Shown: positions 34,915 through 43,932, counted from the first letter of the stretch. The stretch is DNA of 64,000 nt from CAVSWT01 sp963775245 (GCA_963775245.1 CAVZID010000023.1:62001-126000), one strand, 5' to 3'. Notes: generated by a model from the sequence alone, not told the origin. A program made the numbers and translations.

Positions 34915-36025
34915 TTTTATCCTTATTCTTAAAATTATTAGCCTTATTACTTATTTCACTGATCAGCTCATTATATGACGCAATAAATTTATCTACGCCT
35001 TCTTTAGTAAGCCTATCTGTAACTTCTTCAAAATCGATTGAAAGATCTTTCAGCTTGTTCATTTCTGCTTTTGCTTTATCAATTTCCGTTTCTATAGCAT
35101 CTTTCAAATTTCCATGCTCTTTAAATGCTTCAATAGTTTCATCAGGCATTGTGTTTACGGTATTCTTGCCAATCAATTCATCGACATAAAGAGTGTCTGG
35201 GTAACTTGGATTTTTTGTGCTGGTACTTGCCCACAGCAATCTTTGAAGCTTAGCTCCTTTTTCTTCAAGCTTCTTAAATCTCTCGCTGCCGAATAATTTT
35301 TTACTTGTTTGATAAACCAGCTTAGCATTTGCAATAGCAATTTTCCCTTGAAGATCTTTATTCCCTTTTTTCTCTAATTCTTTATCAACCATTGAGTCAA
35401 TACGGCTAATAAAAAAGCTTGCAACAGAAGCAATTTGATTGATGCTTTCATTTTTCTTAACTCTCTCCTCAAGCCCGCTCATATACGCTTCAACTACATC
35501 TTCGTAAACTTTAGGAGAAAAAATTAATGTAATGTTTATATTAACTCCCTCACTAATCATTTGCTTAATAGCAGGTAATCCTTCTGAAGTGCCTGGAATT
35601 TTTATCATAACATTTGGACGGTTAACACTTTTAAATAATCTTCTTGCTTCTTCAATCGTTTTGTCGGTTTCGTATGCTAATCCAGGAGCAACCTCGATGC
35701 TTACATATCCATCGACCCCATTTGTTTTTTCATAAACAGGTAAAAGAATATCGCACCCATCTTGAATATCTTTAACTTCTAAATGCTCAAATAATTCTTC
35801 AGATGAAAGTTCAGCATTCTTTGAAAGTAGCGATTGTATTTGTTCATCGTAAGCATTACCAGAACCAATTGCTTTTTGAAATATTGAAGGATTTGAAGTT
35901 ACACCTTTCATTCCAATTTCATCAATAAGATTTTTTAATTCGCCTTTTTTAATTTTATCTCTGCTGATATTATCAAGCCAGACGCTCTGTCCAAATTTTT
36001 CTAATTCTTTTAATTTGTTACTCAT
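34895..36025 (-). CDS. tal: Transaldolase
   Basis: 376 residues, the long Tal type. QSVWLDNISRDKIKKGELKN at the start, MKGVTSNPSIFQKAIG near 39, the Schiff-base Lys in PNVMIKIPGTSEGLPAI near 140, and ISRIDSMVDKELEKKG. Transfers dihydroxyacetone units in the pentose phosphate pathway. It overlaps pgi downstream by 20 bases. In related bacteria the two are fused into one protein, so the overlap may be a relic or a precursor of that fusion. rpiB lies 21 bases upstream. Confidence 0.95.
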   Translation of the reverse strand: MSNKLKELEKFGQSVWLDNISRDKIKKGELKNLIDEIGMKGVTSNPSIFQKAIGSGNAYDEQIQSLLSKNAELSSEELFEHLEVKDIQDGCDILLPVYEKTNGVDGYVSIEVAPGLAYETDKTIEEARRLFKSVNRPNVMIKIPGTSEGLPAIKQMISEGVNINITLIFSPKVYEDVVEAYMSGLEERVKKNESINQIASVASFFISRIDSMVDKELEKKGNKDLQGKIAIANAKLVYQTSKKLFGSERFKKLEEKGAKLQRLLWASTSTKNPSYPDTLYVDELIGKNTVNTMPDETIEAFKEHGNLKDAIETEIDKAKAEMNKLKDLSIDFEEVTDRLTKEGVDKFIASYNELISEISNKANNFKNKDKSANVNA

Positions 36026-36046
36026 TTTTAACTCCTAACTTCATTT

Positions 36047-36490
36047 TTATTTTTCTAAATCTGTTATTTTTTTCAAACGGCGTAAATACTTGCCTTCATT
36101 AAAGAACTTAGCATTTATAAAAGCATTTACCAAATCATAAGCAAGTGCATCGCCGATAATACGTGCGCCAAAACAAATTACATTCATATCATCATGCTCA
36201 ACCCCTTGCCGTGCTGAGTAAGAATCATGACAAACAGAAGCTCTGACACCTTTTATTTTATTAGCTGTAACACAAGCTCCAACACCACTGCCGCAAATCA
36301 GAATCCCAATTTTTGCAGCACCTTCAGAAATTGCTTTGCCCATCTTAATTGCAAAGTCAGGATAATCGTCAAGCGGGTCGTAGTTTTGATTTCCTAAATC
36401 GATTACTTCGTGGCTATTATTTTTTAAATATACGGCTATTTTGTTTTTAAGTTCAAATCCGCCATGATCTGCGGCAATTAGTATCTTCAA
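36047..36490 (-). CDS. rpiB: Ribose-5-phosphate isomerase B
   Basis: 147 residues. MKILIAADHGGFELKNKIAVYL carries the substrate-binding Asp-His. GILICGSGVGACVTANKIKGVRAS has the active-site Cys, and HDDMNVICFGARIIG completes the motif set. Converts ribulose-5-phosphate to ribose-5-phosphate. First of the rpiB-tal-pgi run on the minus strand. Confidence 0.95.
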   Translation of the reverse strand: MKILIAADHGGFELKNKIAVYLKNNSHEVIDLGNQNYDPLDDYPDFAIKMGKAISEGAAKIGILICGSGVGACVTANKIKGVRASVCHDSYSARQGVEHDDMNVICFGARIIGDALAYDLVNAFINAKFFNEGKYLRRLKKITDLEK

Positions 36491-36664
36491 TTATAGTTCT
36501 CCTAAATTTTAGGTTACAAATTTACAATTTAAAAATCAAAATTTAATTACCGGGTATTATATTTTTATTATTTTATGATGAAGAAATCATTTTGATAAAC
36601 GGCATTGCTTATTTCATTTGATAAATATAGGTTGTTTTAAAAATTTATTTAGGAAATAATTTAT

Positions 36665-36943
36665 ATGAGCTTTTTAGATATTTTAGTATTACTAATTGTT
36701 GCCGGAATCTGCGGAGGTATAGCACAGGCATTATCCGGCTATTCACACGGCGGGTGTGTAATTTCCATAATAATCGGATTCATAGGAGCTTTAATTGGAA
36801 AGTGGATTGCACAAAAATTAGTGCTGCCCGATTTGTTTGAAATTAATATTGGCGGGCATTCATTCCCGGTTTTGTGGTCAATTATTGGCGGGGCTGTGTT
36901 TACAGGAATCTTAAATTTTCTTTCACCTAAAAGAAGAGGTTAG
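36665..36943 (+). CDS. GlsB/YeaQ/YmgE-family small membrane protein
   Basis: 92 residues with three hydrophobic segments. Contains the family's glycine-rich pattern (IVAGICGGIAQALSGY, IIIGFIGALIGKWIAQKL and VLWSIIGGAVFTGILNFL). Often called transglycosylase-associated protein and linked to stress response, without known activity. Convergent with the usher-like gene, whose stop is 15 bases away. Confidence 0.8.
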   Translation: MSFLDILVLLIVAGICGGIAQALSGYSHGGCVISIIIGFIGALIGKWIAQKLVLPDLFEINIGGHSFPVLWSIIGGAVFTGILNFLSPKRRG

Positions 36944-36957
36944 AATAAATTGAAGCT

Positions 36958-39924
36958 TCACTTAGACAGTGTGAAGTCAAAATCAACTATTCCATCAGGC
37001 TTTAATTCAATTTCTTTTTCTGCAGGTGATGAAGTAACGCCTAAGTAATCAAGCTGTGACTTATCTAAATAAATTTTGTATTTACCGGGAGCTAATCCGA
37101 AATAATAAAATGAACCATCGCTGAAAGTATTGATTGATATTTTTGTGTCACTGTCAATCCCTTCAATGTGAACTTTCATTCCTGCAACGGCTGTTTTTTG
37201 GTTATCTACCATTTTAGCAACTGTTCCATCAATCTCCCCGGAAACATAAAAAGGAATATCAATTGGCCTGACTTTATTCGGCCCGCTTGAGAATAAAATA
37301 TTTTTGTACTTCGGAACCCATAAAGGATTCTCAATTGAAGATTCGACAATCTTTGCTCTGTACTTAGTGTAAGGAGAAAGTTCTTCTATTCTTAAAATAT
37401 TATCATTGCCTCGTTCCATTGTCCCGGCATTGTTTAAAACAACTCTGCCTTTTTTAATAAGCGGTTCATTATTTTCATATACTCCATCAACATTCTCATC
37501 CAAAAACATTCTCATTGCAACAGCAGATTTTCCTAATTGCTGCCGGTTCATGAAATTGAATTTATCATAATTATCATCATACAAAATTGCCCCTTGAACG
37601 CTCTGGCTGAAAGAATTATCGGAAACAGTTGTATAGCTTCGCGTAAAAGGAAATTCAATTATTAATTGAACCTGAGTAGTTGAAATATTGCTGAGAAAAT
37701 TTTGCTGATGTGAAATTTGAATTCTTCCATGCTTAAATACACTTGAGGAAAAAGATATGCTGAAATTTTCAAACTTGTGATCAGTCAAATTATAGTTCAA
37801 TCTTGAATTTATAATATTGCCATTCAAAAAACCCAATGTACTGCTTAACCAGGGAATTGTTAATAAAAACCCGGGGGTTAAAATTGATCTATTTGAAACC
37901 TCATTTCCATAATCAAGCTGAATTAAATTATAGTTTAAAATTGGACTAAAACCTCCGAAATTTGCAAGTGCACCAAGGCTGTAATCATATCTTTTTAAGT
38001 TTGATGAACGGGCATATCTAAATCCGCCATTAATGTTATATGAATTAAGTCCCGATTCAAATGGAACAAAAAATAATGTACTAAATTCATTATCTAATTT
38101 TGCCGGATTGTAAACCGGGTTCTTTTCATAATTAGTAAAAGCCATTGAAAAAGATGCCTGCGAATAATACAAAGCATTTGCTGAAAGTGTATAATAAGCG
38201 TTTGGCGCTGTCAAAATATTTAATAAGTAATTATCCGAAAATCTTGAAGTAAGCGAATTATAAAATATGCCTTTCCTCGAAAGCGGATCTTCAATAAAAT
38301 CAAAACCCGCCTGTTCTGTTAGCCAATCTGTTATTCCATATTCAGCGTGAGCATTAGCTGTATTCTTCGATGTTTTGGCATACTTGCCAACGCTTAATTT
38401 ATAATTTAACTCTTTTGGAGGAAGTAATGTAAAAGGGATCTGGTATATTTTTTTATCTGTATAGTATTCTCCATCGGGGCCGTAATATTTTAATTGGATA
38501 AGTGTTGTTCCATAAGATAAAGGAAGCTTGAATTTGAAATTGCCGCTCGCATCTGATTTGGTATAATCAATTAATCTATCATTAATATAAAGCTCAATTG
38601 TATAATTTGGCGGAGCTTTATCAATAATCTGGTATGATGCATAAACTCTTCTTGGTTCTAACGGCTCATTGGTAACCTGGATTCCTCTTGAAGTTGAAGG
38701 AATTAAACCGTCAAAAGAAAAATCACCTAAAGAAATTTTAGACATATAATCATTTTTTTCAAGATCATACGACCACAAATAATTCGTTTCGCTGGTATAA
38801 ATTTTATTATTGAAATAACTTCCGCTGGTCACTATCTGAGCATTTCCGCCAAGCAGTTCTCCGCCGCCGCCAAACTGGTATGTACTGTATGGCTTAATTC
38901 CTTTATTGAAAGTTGATGTTAAATAATAGTCTAATACACCACCGGATAAGTTAGTTTTATCCCGTTTAACAATTTCCGTGGAAGGTTCAGGCTGCTCTTT
39001 TTCATTAAAAATTGTTGAATAACTTTTTTCCCTTAAATACTTTTGATAAACAGGTAAATTATTTTTTGTATAAAGTGTAACGGTTAAATTAGAAAAATCA
39101 ACTACCAGTCTAAAATCAAAAATTGTTTCAAGAGTTTTAGTATCAACAAAGAAATCAAAATCCTTTTCAACAAAGTCACGATTAGTAAATATATAGGTTG
39201 AATCCCCTCTTTGTGCTTTCTTTGCATTAAAATCTATTAAATATTTTTCCCGCGGGAGAATATAGAAACCGGAAATATTTTTATTCTTTCTATCAATTTT
39301 ATTATCAATTAAAAGCAGGTCAAAAATTTCACTAACCGGAATGAATACATTTCCATTTTGGTAGTATGCTGTTGTTGGTTGGTTTATTAGCCCGGCATAT
39401 TTTAAATTTACAACTATTTCCTCCAGGCTATCTGCAAATGTTTTATTAAAGGATTCTTCTGCAGCTTTAGAAGAATTTATTTTGGTTGTTGATTTTGTTT
39501 CGCCAGATAACTCTGCCTTATGAGTTTGTTTGTCTTCGTTGAAATAGTAATTAGATGAAACTTCGTTTAAATTGTTATGATAATCTTTAACAATTCCCGT
39601 TTGCTCTTTTTCTTTATTAAAATTCTTACTAACAAATATTTTTTTTGATTTGATTATGCTTATTCTGGAATGTGATTTATTACCTCCCGCTGCTGAAACA
39701 AAACTTCTTGTCCAAGACTCATTTTGTTTAAGTGATAATTTCGCTTGATTGTTTTCTGTAAAGGTTTTGTTTTTTTTATTTTGATTTATTGAGAAAGTAA
39801 AATTTTTTCCGGTTAAAATATTTGTTTTGTTTGAAGCAATGAAATCCTTTTCCTGGCTTGCAGGAGGCTTTACAATCGCAAACAAAAGTAAAGATACTAA
39901 TAAAAAAAATTTAACCGCATTCAA
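36958..39924 (-). CDS. Usher-like outer membrane protein of a chaperone-usher-type locus
   Basis: 988 residues with a signal peptide. About 165-310 is a small substrate-interaction domain (SLEEIVVNLKYAGLINQP, then VFIPVSEIFDLLLI). From about 325 to 820 it is beta-strand rich with many aromatic strand ends, as expected of a barrel. Inside it, near 440-510, are NYTIELYINDRLIDYTKSD, FKFKLPLSYGTTLIQLKYYG and PDGEYYTDKKIYQIP, resembling the plug region of fimbrial ushers. The C terminus has two Ig/carboxypeptidase-regulatory-like domains (RMFLDENVDGVYENNEPLI; GEIDGTVAKMVDNQKTAVAG). The start overlaps the chaperone gene by four bases. It is very distant from FimD/PapC, but the gene context supports the call. 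Confidence 0.7.
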   Translation of the reverse strand: MNAVKFFLLVSLLLFAIVKPPASQEKDFIASNKTNILTGKNFTFSINQNKKNKTFTENNQAKLSLKQNESWTRSFVSAAGGNKSHSRISIIKSKKIFVSKNFNKEKEQTGIVKDYHNNLNEVSSNYYFNEDKQTHKAELSGETKSTTKINSSKAAEESFNKTFADSLEEIVVNLKYAGLINQPTTAYYQNGNVFIPVSEIFDLLLIDNKIDRKNKNISGFYILPREKYLIDFNAKKAQRGDSTYIFTNRDFVEKDFDFFVDTKTLETIFDFRLVVDFSNLTVTLYTKNNLPVYQKYLREKSYSTIFNEKEQPEPSTEIVKRDKTNLSGGVLDYYLTSTFNKGIKPYSTYQFGGGGELLGGNAQIVTSGSYFNNKIYTSETNYLWSYDLEKNDYMSKISLGDFSFDGLIPSTSRGIQVTNEPLEPRRVYASYQIIDKAPPNYTIELYINDRLIDYTKSDASGNFKFKLPLSYGTTLIQLKYYGPDGEYYTDKKIYQIPFTLLPPKELNYKLSVGKYAKTSKNTANAHAEYGITDWLTEQAGFDFIEDPLSRKGIFYNSLTSRFSDNYLLNILTAPNAYYTLSANALYYSQASFSMAFTNYEKNPVYNPAKLDNEFSTLFFVPFESGLNSYNINGGFRYARSSNLKRYDYSLGALANFGGFSPILNYNLIQLDYGNEVSNRSILTPGFLLTIPWLSSTLGFLNGNIINSRLNYNLTDHKFENFSISFSSSVFKHGRIQISHQQNFLSNISTTQVQLIIEFPFTRSYTTVSDNSFSQSVQGAILYDDNYDKFNFMNRQQLGKSAVAMRMFLDENVDGVYENNEPLIKKGRVVLNNAGTMERGNDNILRIEELSPYTKYRAKIVESSIENPLWVPKYKNILFSSGPNKVRPIDIPFYVSGEIDGTVAKMVDNQKTAVAGMKVHIEGIDSDTKISINTFSDGSFYYFGLAPGKYKIYLDKSQLDYLGVTSSPAEKEIELKPDGIVDFDFTLSK

Positions 39925-40742
39925 TTAACTTCTAACTCGATCGTTTTTGTAATTGGAGGTAAAGGTTTTAGCTTGCTTTCCGGTATGTCTTCCTTTTCAT
40001 TTGATATAAATTTTATTTCCGCCTTATATTTTCCCGGGGCAATTTTTTTATCGAATTCAAAAGTTATGTTCTTAACCAAATCAAAATATACAGCAACATA
40101 TTCTTTCCCTTCTTTAACCACATTGCCAAGAGAGTCGGTCAAAGCATATGCGACATCACCAATGAAAGGAGAATTATTTATTCGCTCAACAGAAGTCCTA
40201 AGTATAATTTTATTTGTATCCTTTAAGACTTTAACATCATTAATCTTAATACCGGTTTGAACATTATCTGTTCTGTAAAAAATAGATGTAACCTGGTTTA
40301 GCACAAATTTTATTTTAGCAGTAACACCTTTATTAACAGTATCAATTGATGTAGTCTGCGGAACAGCGGATGTTACTATTCTTGCCCAGTATGTCCCATC
40401 TTCAATTCCCGCAGGAGGCCTTATGCTCATCCTAACTATTTGCCTTTGTTTTGGAGTCAATACAAATTTTTTAGGGAAAGCTCTTATCCAATCTACAATC
40501 GATGGCATATCAGCAGAAGGTTCATTAATATATTTCATTGAAACAGTACCGAGAGAATCCGATACAGGATATCCAAATACAAACGAAATGCTTATTTCAT
40601 AAATATCTGTTGATTCGTTTTGAACAATCATGCTGCCGTAACGATTGCTGGCGTCTGTGTAAACTATATAAGGGGATATAATTACCTGCGCATTTAAAGA
40701 TGAGATTATAAACAAGAAAAATATGATTAAAAATTTTTTCAT
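39921..40742 (-). CDS. Periplasmic pilus-type chaperone
   Basis: 273 residues with signal peptide (MKKFLIIFFLFIISSLNAQV). The N-terminal Ig-like domain has SPYIVYTDASNRYGSMIVQN and then FVLTPKQRQIVRMSIRPPAG, equivalent to the subunit-binding edge strand of PapD-type chaperones (basic residue plus alternating hydrophobics). The second domain ends IAPGKYKAEIKFISNE. It would hold pilus subunits before delivery to the usher encoded immediately downstream (four-base overlap). Confidence 0.7.
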   Translation of the reverse strand: MKKFLIIFFLFIISSLNAQVIISPYIVYTDASNRYGSMIVQNESTDIYEISISFVFGYPVSDSLGTVSMKYINEPSADMPSIVDWIRAFPKKFVLTPKQRQIVRMSIRPPAGIEDGTYWARIVTSAVPQTTSIDTVNKGVTAKIKFVLNQVTSIFYRTDNVQTGIKINDVKVLKDTNKIILRTSVERINNSPFIGDVAYALTDSLGNVVKEGKEYVAVYFDLVKNITFEFDKKIAPGKYKAEIKFISNEKEDIPESKLKPLPPITKTIELEVN

Positions 40743-40746
40743 GATA

Positions 40747-41241
40747 TTAAAAAATTTCTACTGTGACTATAATAGTGCCTTGATAAGTTCCCGGCGGAAC
40801 ACCACCGGTTGAATTTAATTTTCCACCCAGCCAAACATATACAGGTGTTAACAGCCAGACGTTATTAATATATAAAGGTGAGTGCGGATCAAAATTAGTT
40901 CTTCCTGTTGGAACATCATTGTAAGACCATGCTGTATGACTAGCGTCAAATGTGATTGGAATATTGTAGCTTTGATAACTTAATCTCGTGGGTAAAGTAA
41001 AAGTGATCTGCATATTCCTTATAAAAAATGCAAAATGAAAAAATCTAAACTTTGCTGCTGTTGCATCAATATGATTTACTTCCGCCGGATAACCGATAAA
41101 AACATCTCCAAAATCCAGGTCAGTATATTTAGTTGCATAAACCTGGGAGTAGCTTTTAAAAGAAAATAAAAAGAATAAAAAAATTACTAAAGGGAATCGA
41201 TAAAGTTTAAACTTTGAAAATATGTTATATAAAATATTCAA
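40747..41241 (-). CDS. Pilin-like secreted subunit
   Basis: 164 residues with a signal peptide (LVIFLFFLFSFKSYSQ). DLDFGDVFIGYPAEVNHIDA and the C-terminal YVWLGGKLNSTGGVPPGTYQ then GTIIVTVEIF parallel the DUF4402-type subunits upstream. It lies 4 bases before the chaperone gene and 5 bases after the second subunit gene. It could be the tip or anchor subunit because it is the most divergent of the three. Confidence 0.65.
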   Translation of the reverse strand: MNILYNIFSKFKLYRFPLVIFLFFLFSFKSYSQVYATKYTDLDFGDVFIGYPAEVNHIDATAAKFRFFHFAFFIRNMQITFTLPTRLSYQSYNIPITFDASHTAWSYNDVPTGRTNFDPHSPLYINNVWLLTPVYVWLGGKLNSTGGVPPGTYQGTIIVTVEIF

Positions 41242-41246
41242 ATTAT

Positions 41247-41768
41247 TTAATATGAAACTGTTATTGTAAATAATCCTGTGTAATCGCCCTGAGGTTGATT
41301 TGCTGAAACCGTTATAGAGCCGCCCACCAACAAATCCAAAGAACCAATGCTTCCTGAGTTAGAAAGCTTATAATTTTTACCACTAGTAACTTTTTTAAAA
41401 TCATTTGTTACAACATTTGGTTGGAAAGTAATATTTCCAATAGTCCCGCCATATAAAGAAACCCACTGAGCATTGGTTAATATAGCAGAAGTAAAAGTAA
41501 TAGTTATATGCAAATTAGGCTGTCCGGTAATATTAAATACTTGTCCGGCTTGGGGCAGTATAGTTTTTGACTGTACACTCCCGGTTAGAATAATTTCTCC
41601 AAAATCTAGGTTGCCGGCGCCTGCGGTTATTGCTAGGGGAGAGACTAAATTCACTGTCCCTATTGCATCCGTACTTGTAACTTGCGATAGGATAAATGAA
41701 TTGAAAAGTAATACTATAAAAAAAACTTTCTTCAGCATAGTGCCGTAATCAATAATGTTTTTGAACAA
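41247..41768 (-). CDS. DUF4402-type pilin-like subunit
   Basis: 173 residues with a signal peptide ending near SFILSQ. Family pattern: AITAGAGNLDFGEIILTGSV, then VFNITGQPNLHITITFTSAI, and the final strand NQPQGDYTGLFTITVSY. The alternating hydrophobic C-terminal strand resembles the chaperone-recognised strand of pilins. About 140 bp separates it from the first subunit gene, and that gap holds a hairpin. Confidence 0.8.
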   Translation of the reverse strand: MFKNIIDYGTMLKKVFFIVLLFNSFILSQVTSTDAIGTVNLVSPLAITAGAGNLDFGEIILTGSVQSKTILPQAGQVFNITGQPNLHITITFTSAILTNAQWVSLYGGTIGNITFQPNVVTNDFKKVTSGKNYKLSNSGSIGSLDLLVGGSITVSANQPQGDYTGLFTITVSY

Positions 41769-41842
41769 ACGCTCAAAATTAAAACATATACATTAAAAAA
41801 GAGAACTGATTAAAAAAAATTTTAATTTGCCCTAAAATAAAA

Positions 41843-41875
41843 CTGGCGCCGTAGAAACATTATCCGCAGCGCCAG
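41843..41875 (-). terminator. Hairpin between first and second pilin genes
   Basis: CTGGCGC (41843-41849) pairs with GCGCCAG (41869-41875). On the minus strand it is followed by TTTTATTTT. This looks like a partial terminator that would raise first-subunit mRNA over the downstream genes, as in other pilus operons. Confidence 0.6.
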
Positions 41876-41907
41876 AGAGGAGTCACTTATATTCAGATGT
41901 CAAAATT

Positions 41908-42435
41908 CTAATATGTAACTGTTACGGTAAATGTTCCAGTGTAATCACCGTTAGCTTGGTTGCCAGCTATATCTAACTGTCCACCAACCCATAAATATAA
42001 ATAACCATTTCCTGTGCCTGTCTGATGAACTAATGCAACAGAATTTCCATCAGAAACAGTAGTGCCACTTAAATAAGAACTATTTCCACCTGTATGCTCT
42101 ACATTAGGGGTAAATGTCATTGTACTGTTTGTTCCACCATTATCTGTAACCCACGAATCATTATCCAGGGTAACATCATTAAAATTAATTGTTACTGATT
42201 TAGCTGGATGACCAACAACTCTAAATTCAGCACCTGATGCAGGCGTAATTGTCTGGTTTTGTGAAGCGCTAGTAGCAATAATTTCTCCAAAATCCAGGCT
42301 GCCCCCAATATTAGAGATAGCTAAACCTTTTGCTATAGTTGCTGTTACATCAGATGTGGCACTTGCAGTATTTTGAGCGAAAGCTGTGAATGAAAATAAT
42401 AGTATTGTTGCGAAAAGCGCGAGAGCTTTTTTCAT
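41908..42435 (-). CDS. DUF4402-type pilin-like subunit, probable major subunit
   Basis: 175 residues with a clear signal peptide (MKKALALFATILLFSFTAFAQ). LAISNIGGSLDFGEIIATSA, FRVVGHPAKSVTINFNDV, YLYLWVGGQLDIAGNQANGD and the terminal YTGTFTVTVTY are DUF4402 features. First gene of the pilus locus, separated from the rest by a terminator-like hairpin, hence likely the most expressed subunit. Its 5' leader carries a 12-base inverted repeat. Confidence 0.8.
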   Translation of the reverse strand: MKKALALFATILLFSFTAFAQNTASATSDVTATIAKGLAISNIGGSLDFGEIIATSASQNQTITPASGAEFRVVGHPAKSVTINFNDVTLDNDSWVTDNGGTNSTMTFTPNVEHTGGNSSYLSGTTVSDGNSVALVHQTGTGNGYLYLWVGGQLDIAGNQANGDYTGTFTVTVTY

Positions 42436-42445
42436 ATTGGGTCCT

Positions 42446-42512
42446 CATATATGTTGATAATAAATGTTTATTTACGATCTCTTTGTCGAGAGGTGTTTAT
42501 TCAACATATATG
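42446..42512 (-). promoter_or_regulatory. Leader inverted repeat before the pilin gene
   Basis: CATATATGTTGA (42446-42457) and TCAACATATATG (42501-42512) are exact inverse copies around 43 bases that contain a smaller CTCT/AGAG stem. It starts 10 bases upstream of the pilin ATG, so it could fold in the mRNA leader. Alternatively, it could be the ends of an invertible switch. Confidence 0.6.
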
Positions 42513-42840
42513 CCAGTGAAAAAAATGTCTTTAACTATGGTGTTTTGTGTAAAAATATCCGTAGTTAACTTATTATTATATAATTGCTTAACTACAAGTT
42601 ACACTAATCAGGTAAAATTAGGGTTTGAAAAAATACGATCAGTAATTTAAAGTTGCATCAGAATTTCTGAGTGTAATAATTACTTACAGTTTTCAGTAAA
42701 TTTAAGAATTGTAAATTTATTGCTGTTAATCCCAAAAATAATTTCAAGGTAATTTAAAAATTTACTTGAGGATAAGTACATGTAAGTTGAAAATTTATAA
42801 ACCTAATTTCTCAAAGAAATTGGGTTTATTACCAGAAGTA
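42513..42840. other. Intergenic region upstream of pilin gene
   Basis: Apart from the palindrome at 42797-42829, no gene or motif was recognised. The pilus promoter should lie here, but no clear TAnnTTTG element was found on the minus strand. Confidence 0.4.
42797..42829. repeat. Interspersed palindrome (copy 2)
   Basis: ATAAACCTAATTTCT pairs with AGAAATTGGGTTTAT around a short centre. Same family as 43859-43891 and 20435-20467. Lies just after the aldo/keto reductase stop. Confidence 0.7.
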
Positions 42841-43821
42841 TTACGGCAGTGCTTCTACTCTCTGTGTGTTGTACAATTGATACCATTCTTCTCTTGTTAA
42901 TTCAATATTATTTGCTTCGCAGATTGCTTTTATTCTTTCAGGGTTTCGTGTCCCAATTACCGGTTGGATTTTTGCAGGATGTTTTAATAGCCAGGCTATA
43001 GCAATTGCTTCCTTGCTAACACCTTTTTCTTTTGATAGTTCATAAAGTTTTCTTGCAGTCTTTTTAATTCTTTCTTCAGTAATTTCATTTTCATTTTTAA
43101 ATGGTAACCCTTGTGCTAACGGTGACCACGCCTGCAAAGTAATGTTATTCATTCGACAAAATTCAATTGTTCCGCCGCCGGTAATTTTTTGAAGATTTTC
43201 TTTTTTGCTTCCTACAATTCCTTCATCTATTAAATCTGTGTAAACAACATTCATCTCTAATTGATTTACCATTAAAGGCATGCTTAAATATTTCTGTAAA
43301 AATTGAATCTGAAATGCAGTATGATTGCTAACTCCAAAATGTCTTACCTTGCCATGGGTTTTTAATTCATCAAATGCTTTTGCTACTTCCTCAGGTTCAA
43401 TTAATGGATCTGGGCGATGAAGCAATAATATATCTACATAATCAGTCTTTAATCTTTTTAAGCTTTCATTAACAGAATTAGTAATATGCTCATAGCTAAA
43501 ATCAAATCTGTGTGGAGAAGCTGGATTTGGTTCTCCTGGAAATCTTATTCCGCATTTTGTTTGAATTACAATTTTATCGCGTAAACCAGGCTTCTGTTTA
43601 AATATTTCAGAGAAAACCATATCGGATTTTCCACGGGCATAAATATCCGCTGTGTCAAAAAAATTTATTCCCTCGTCTAAAGCTGTATTTATTGCTCTTA
43701 ATCCTTTATCAATAATTTCTTTAGTCAATGGTTCATCTTCCCATATTTCACCAAGGTTCATGCAGCCATAAATAATATTTGAAACTTCAAGATTAGTATT
43801 AAATAGTTTTTGTGTTTTCAT
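42841..43821 (-). CDS. Aldo/keto reductase
   Basis: 326 residues. INFFDTADIYARGKSDMVFSE (catalytic Asp and Tyr, near 55), KIVIQTKCGIRF (catalytic Lys), VDILLLHRPDPLIEPEEVAK, and FGVSNHTAFQIQFLQKYL. The C terminus has VIGTRNPERIKAICEANNIE for NADPH binding. Substrate unknown. Monocistronic, flanked on both sides by palindromes of one family. Confidence 0.9.
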   Translation of the reverse strand: MKTQKLFNTNLEVSNIIYGCMNLGEIWEDEPLTKEIIDKGLRAINTALDEGINFFDTADIYARGKSDMVFSEIFKQKPGLRDKIVIQTKCGIRFPGEPNPASPHRFDFSYEHITNSVNESLKRLKTDYVDILLLHRPDPLIEPEEVAKAFDELKTHGKVRHFGVSNHTAFQIQFLQKYLSMPLMVNQLEMNVVYTDLIDEGIVGSKKENLQKITGGGTIEFCRMNNITLQAWSPLAQGLPFKNENEITEERIKKTARKLYELSKEKGVSKEAIAIAWLLKHPAKIQPVIGTRNPERIKAICEANNIELTREEWYQLYNTQRVEALP

Positions 43822-43858
43822 TTTTATTCCTATCTTAACTTACGAAAAATAAGTAGAT

Positions 43859-43891
43859 ATAAACCCAGTTTCTTTAAGAAACTGGGTTTAT
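43859..43891. repeat. Interspersed palindrome (copy 3, perfect)
   Basis: Two exact 16-base arms (ATAAACCCAGTTTCTT and AAGAAACTGGGTTTAT) around one T. It lies between the EamA transporter and the aldo/keto reductase. Confidence 0.8.
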
Positions 43892-43932
43892 TTAGACACC
43901 TTCTATAAAGTAACCTTCAATTGATTTCATAT

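Noticed and set aside
39921..40742. Chaperone gene as an ordinary Ig-fold lipoprotein
   Set aside because: It has a plain signal peptide without lipobox Cys, a PapD-like basic/hydrophobic strand and an overlap with the usher-like gene.
42446..42512. Pilin leader repeat as a proven invertible promoter
   Set aside because: The 43-base spacer is short, no promoter motif is visible inside, and no site-specific recombinase is encoded in the window. Kept only as a possibility.
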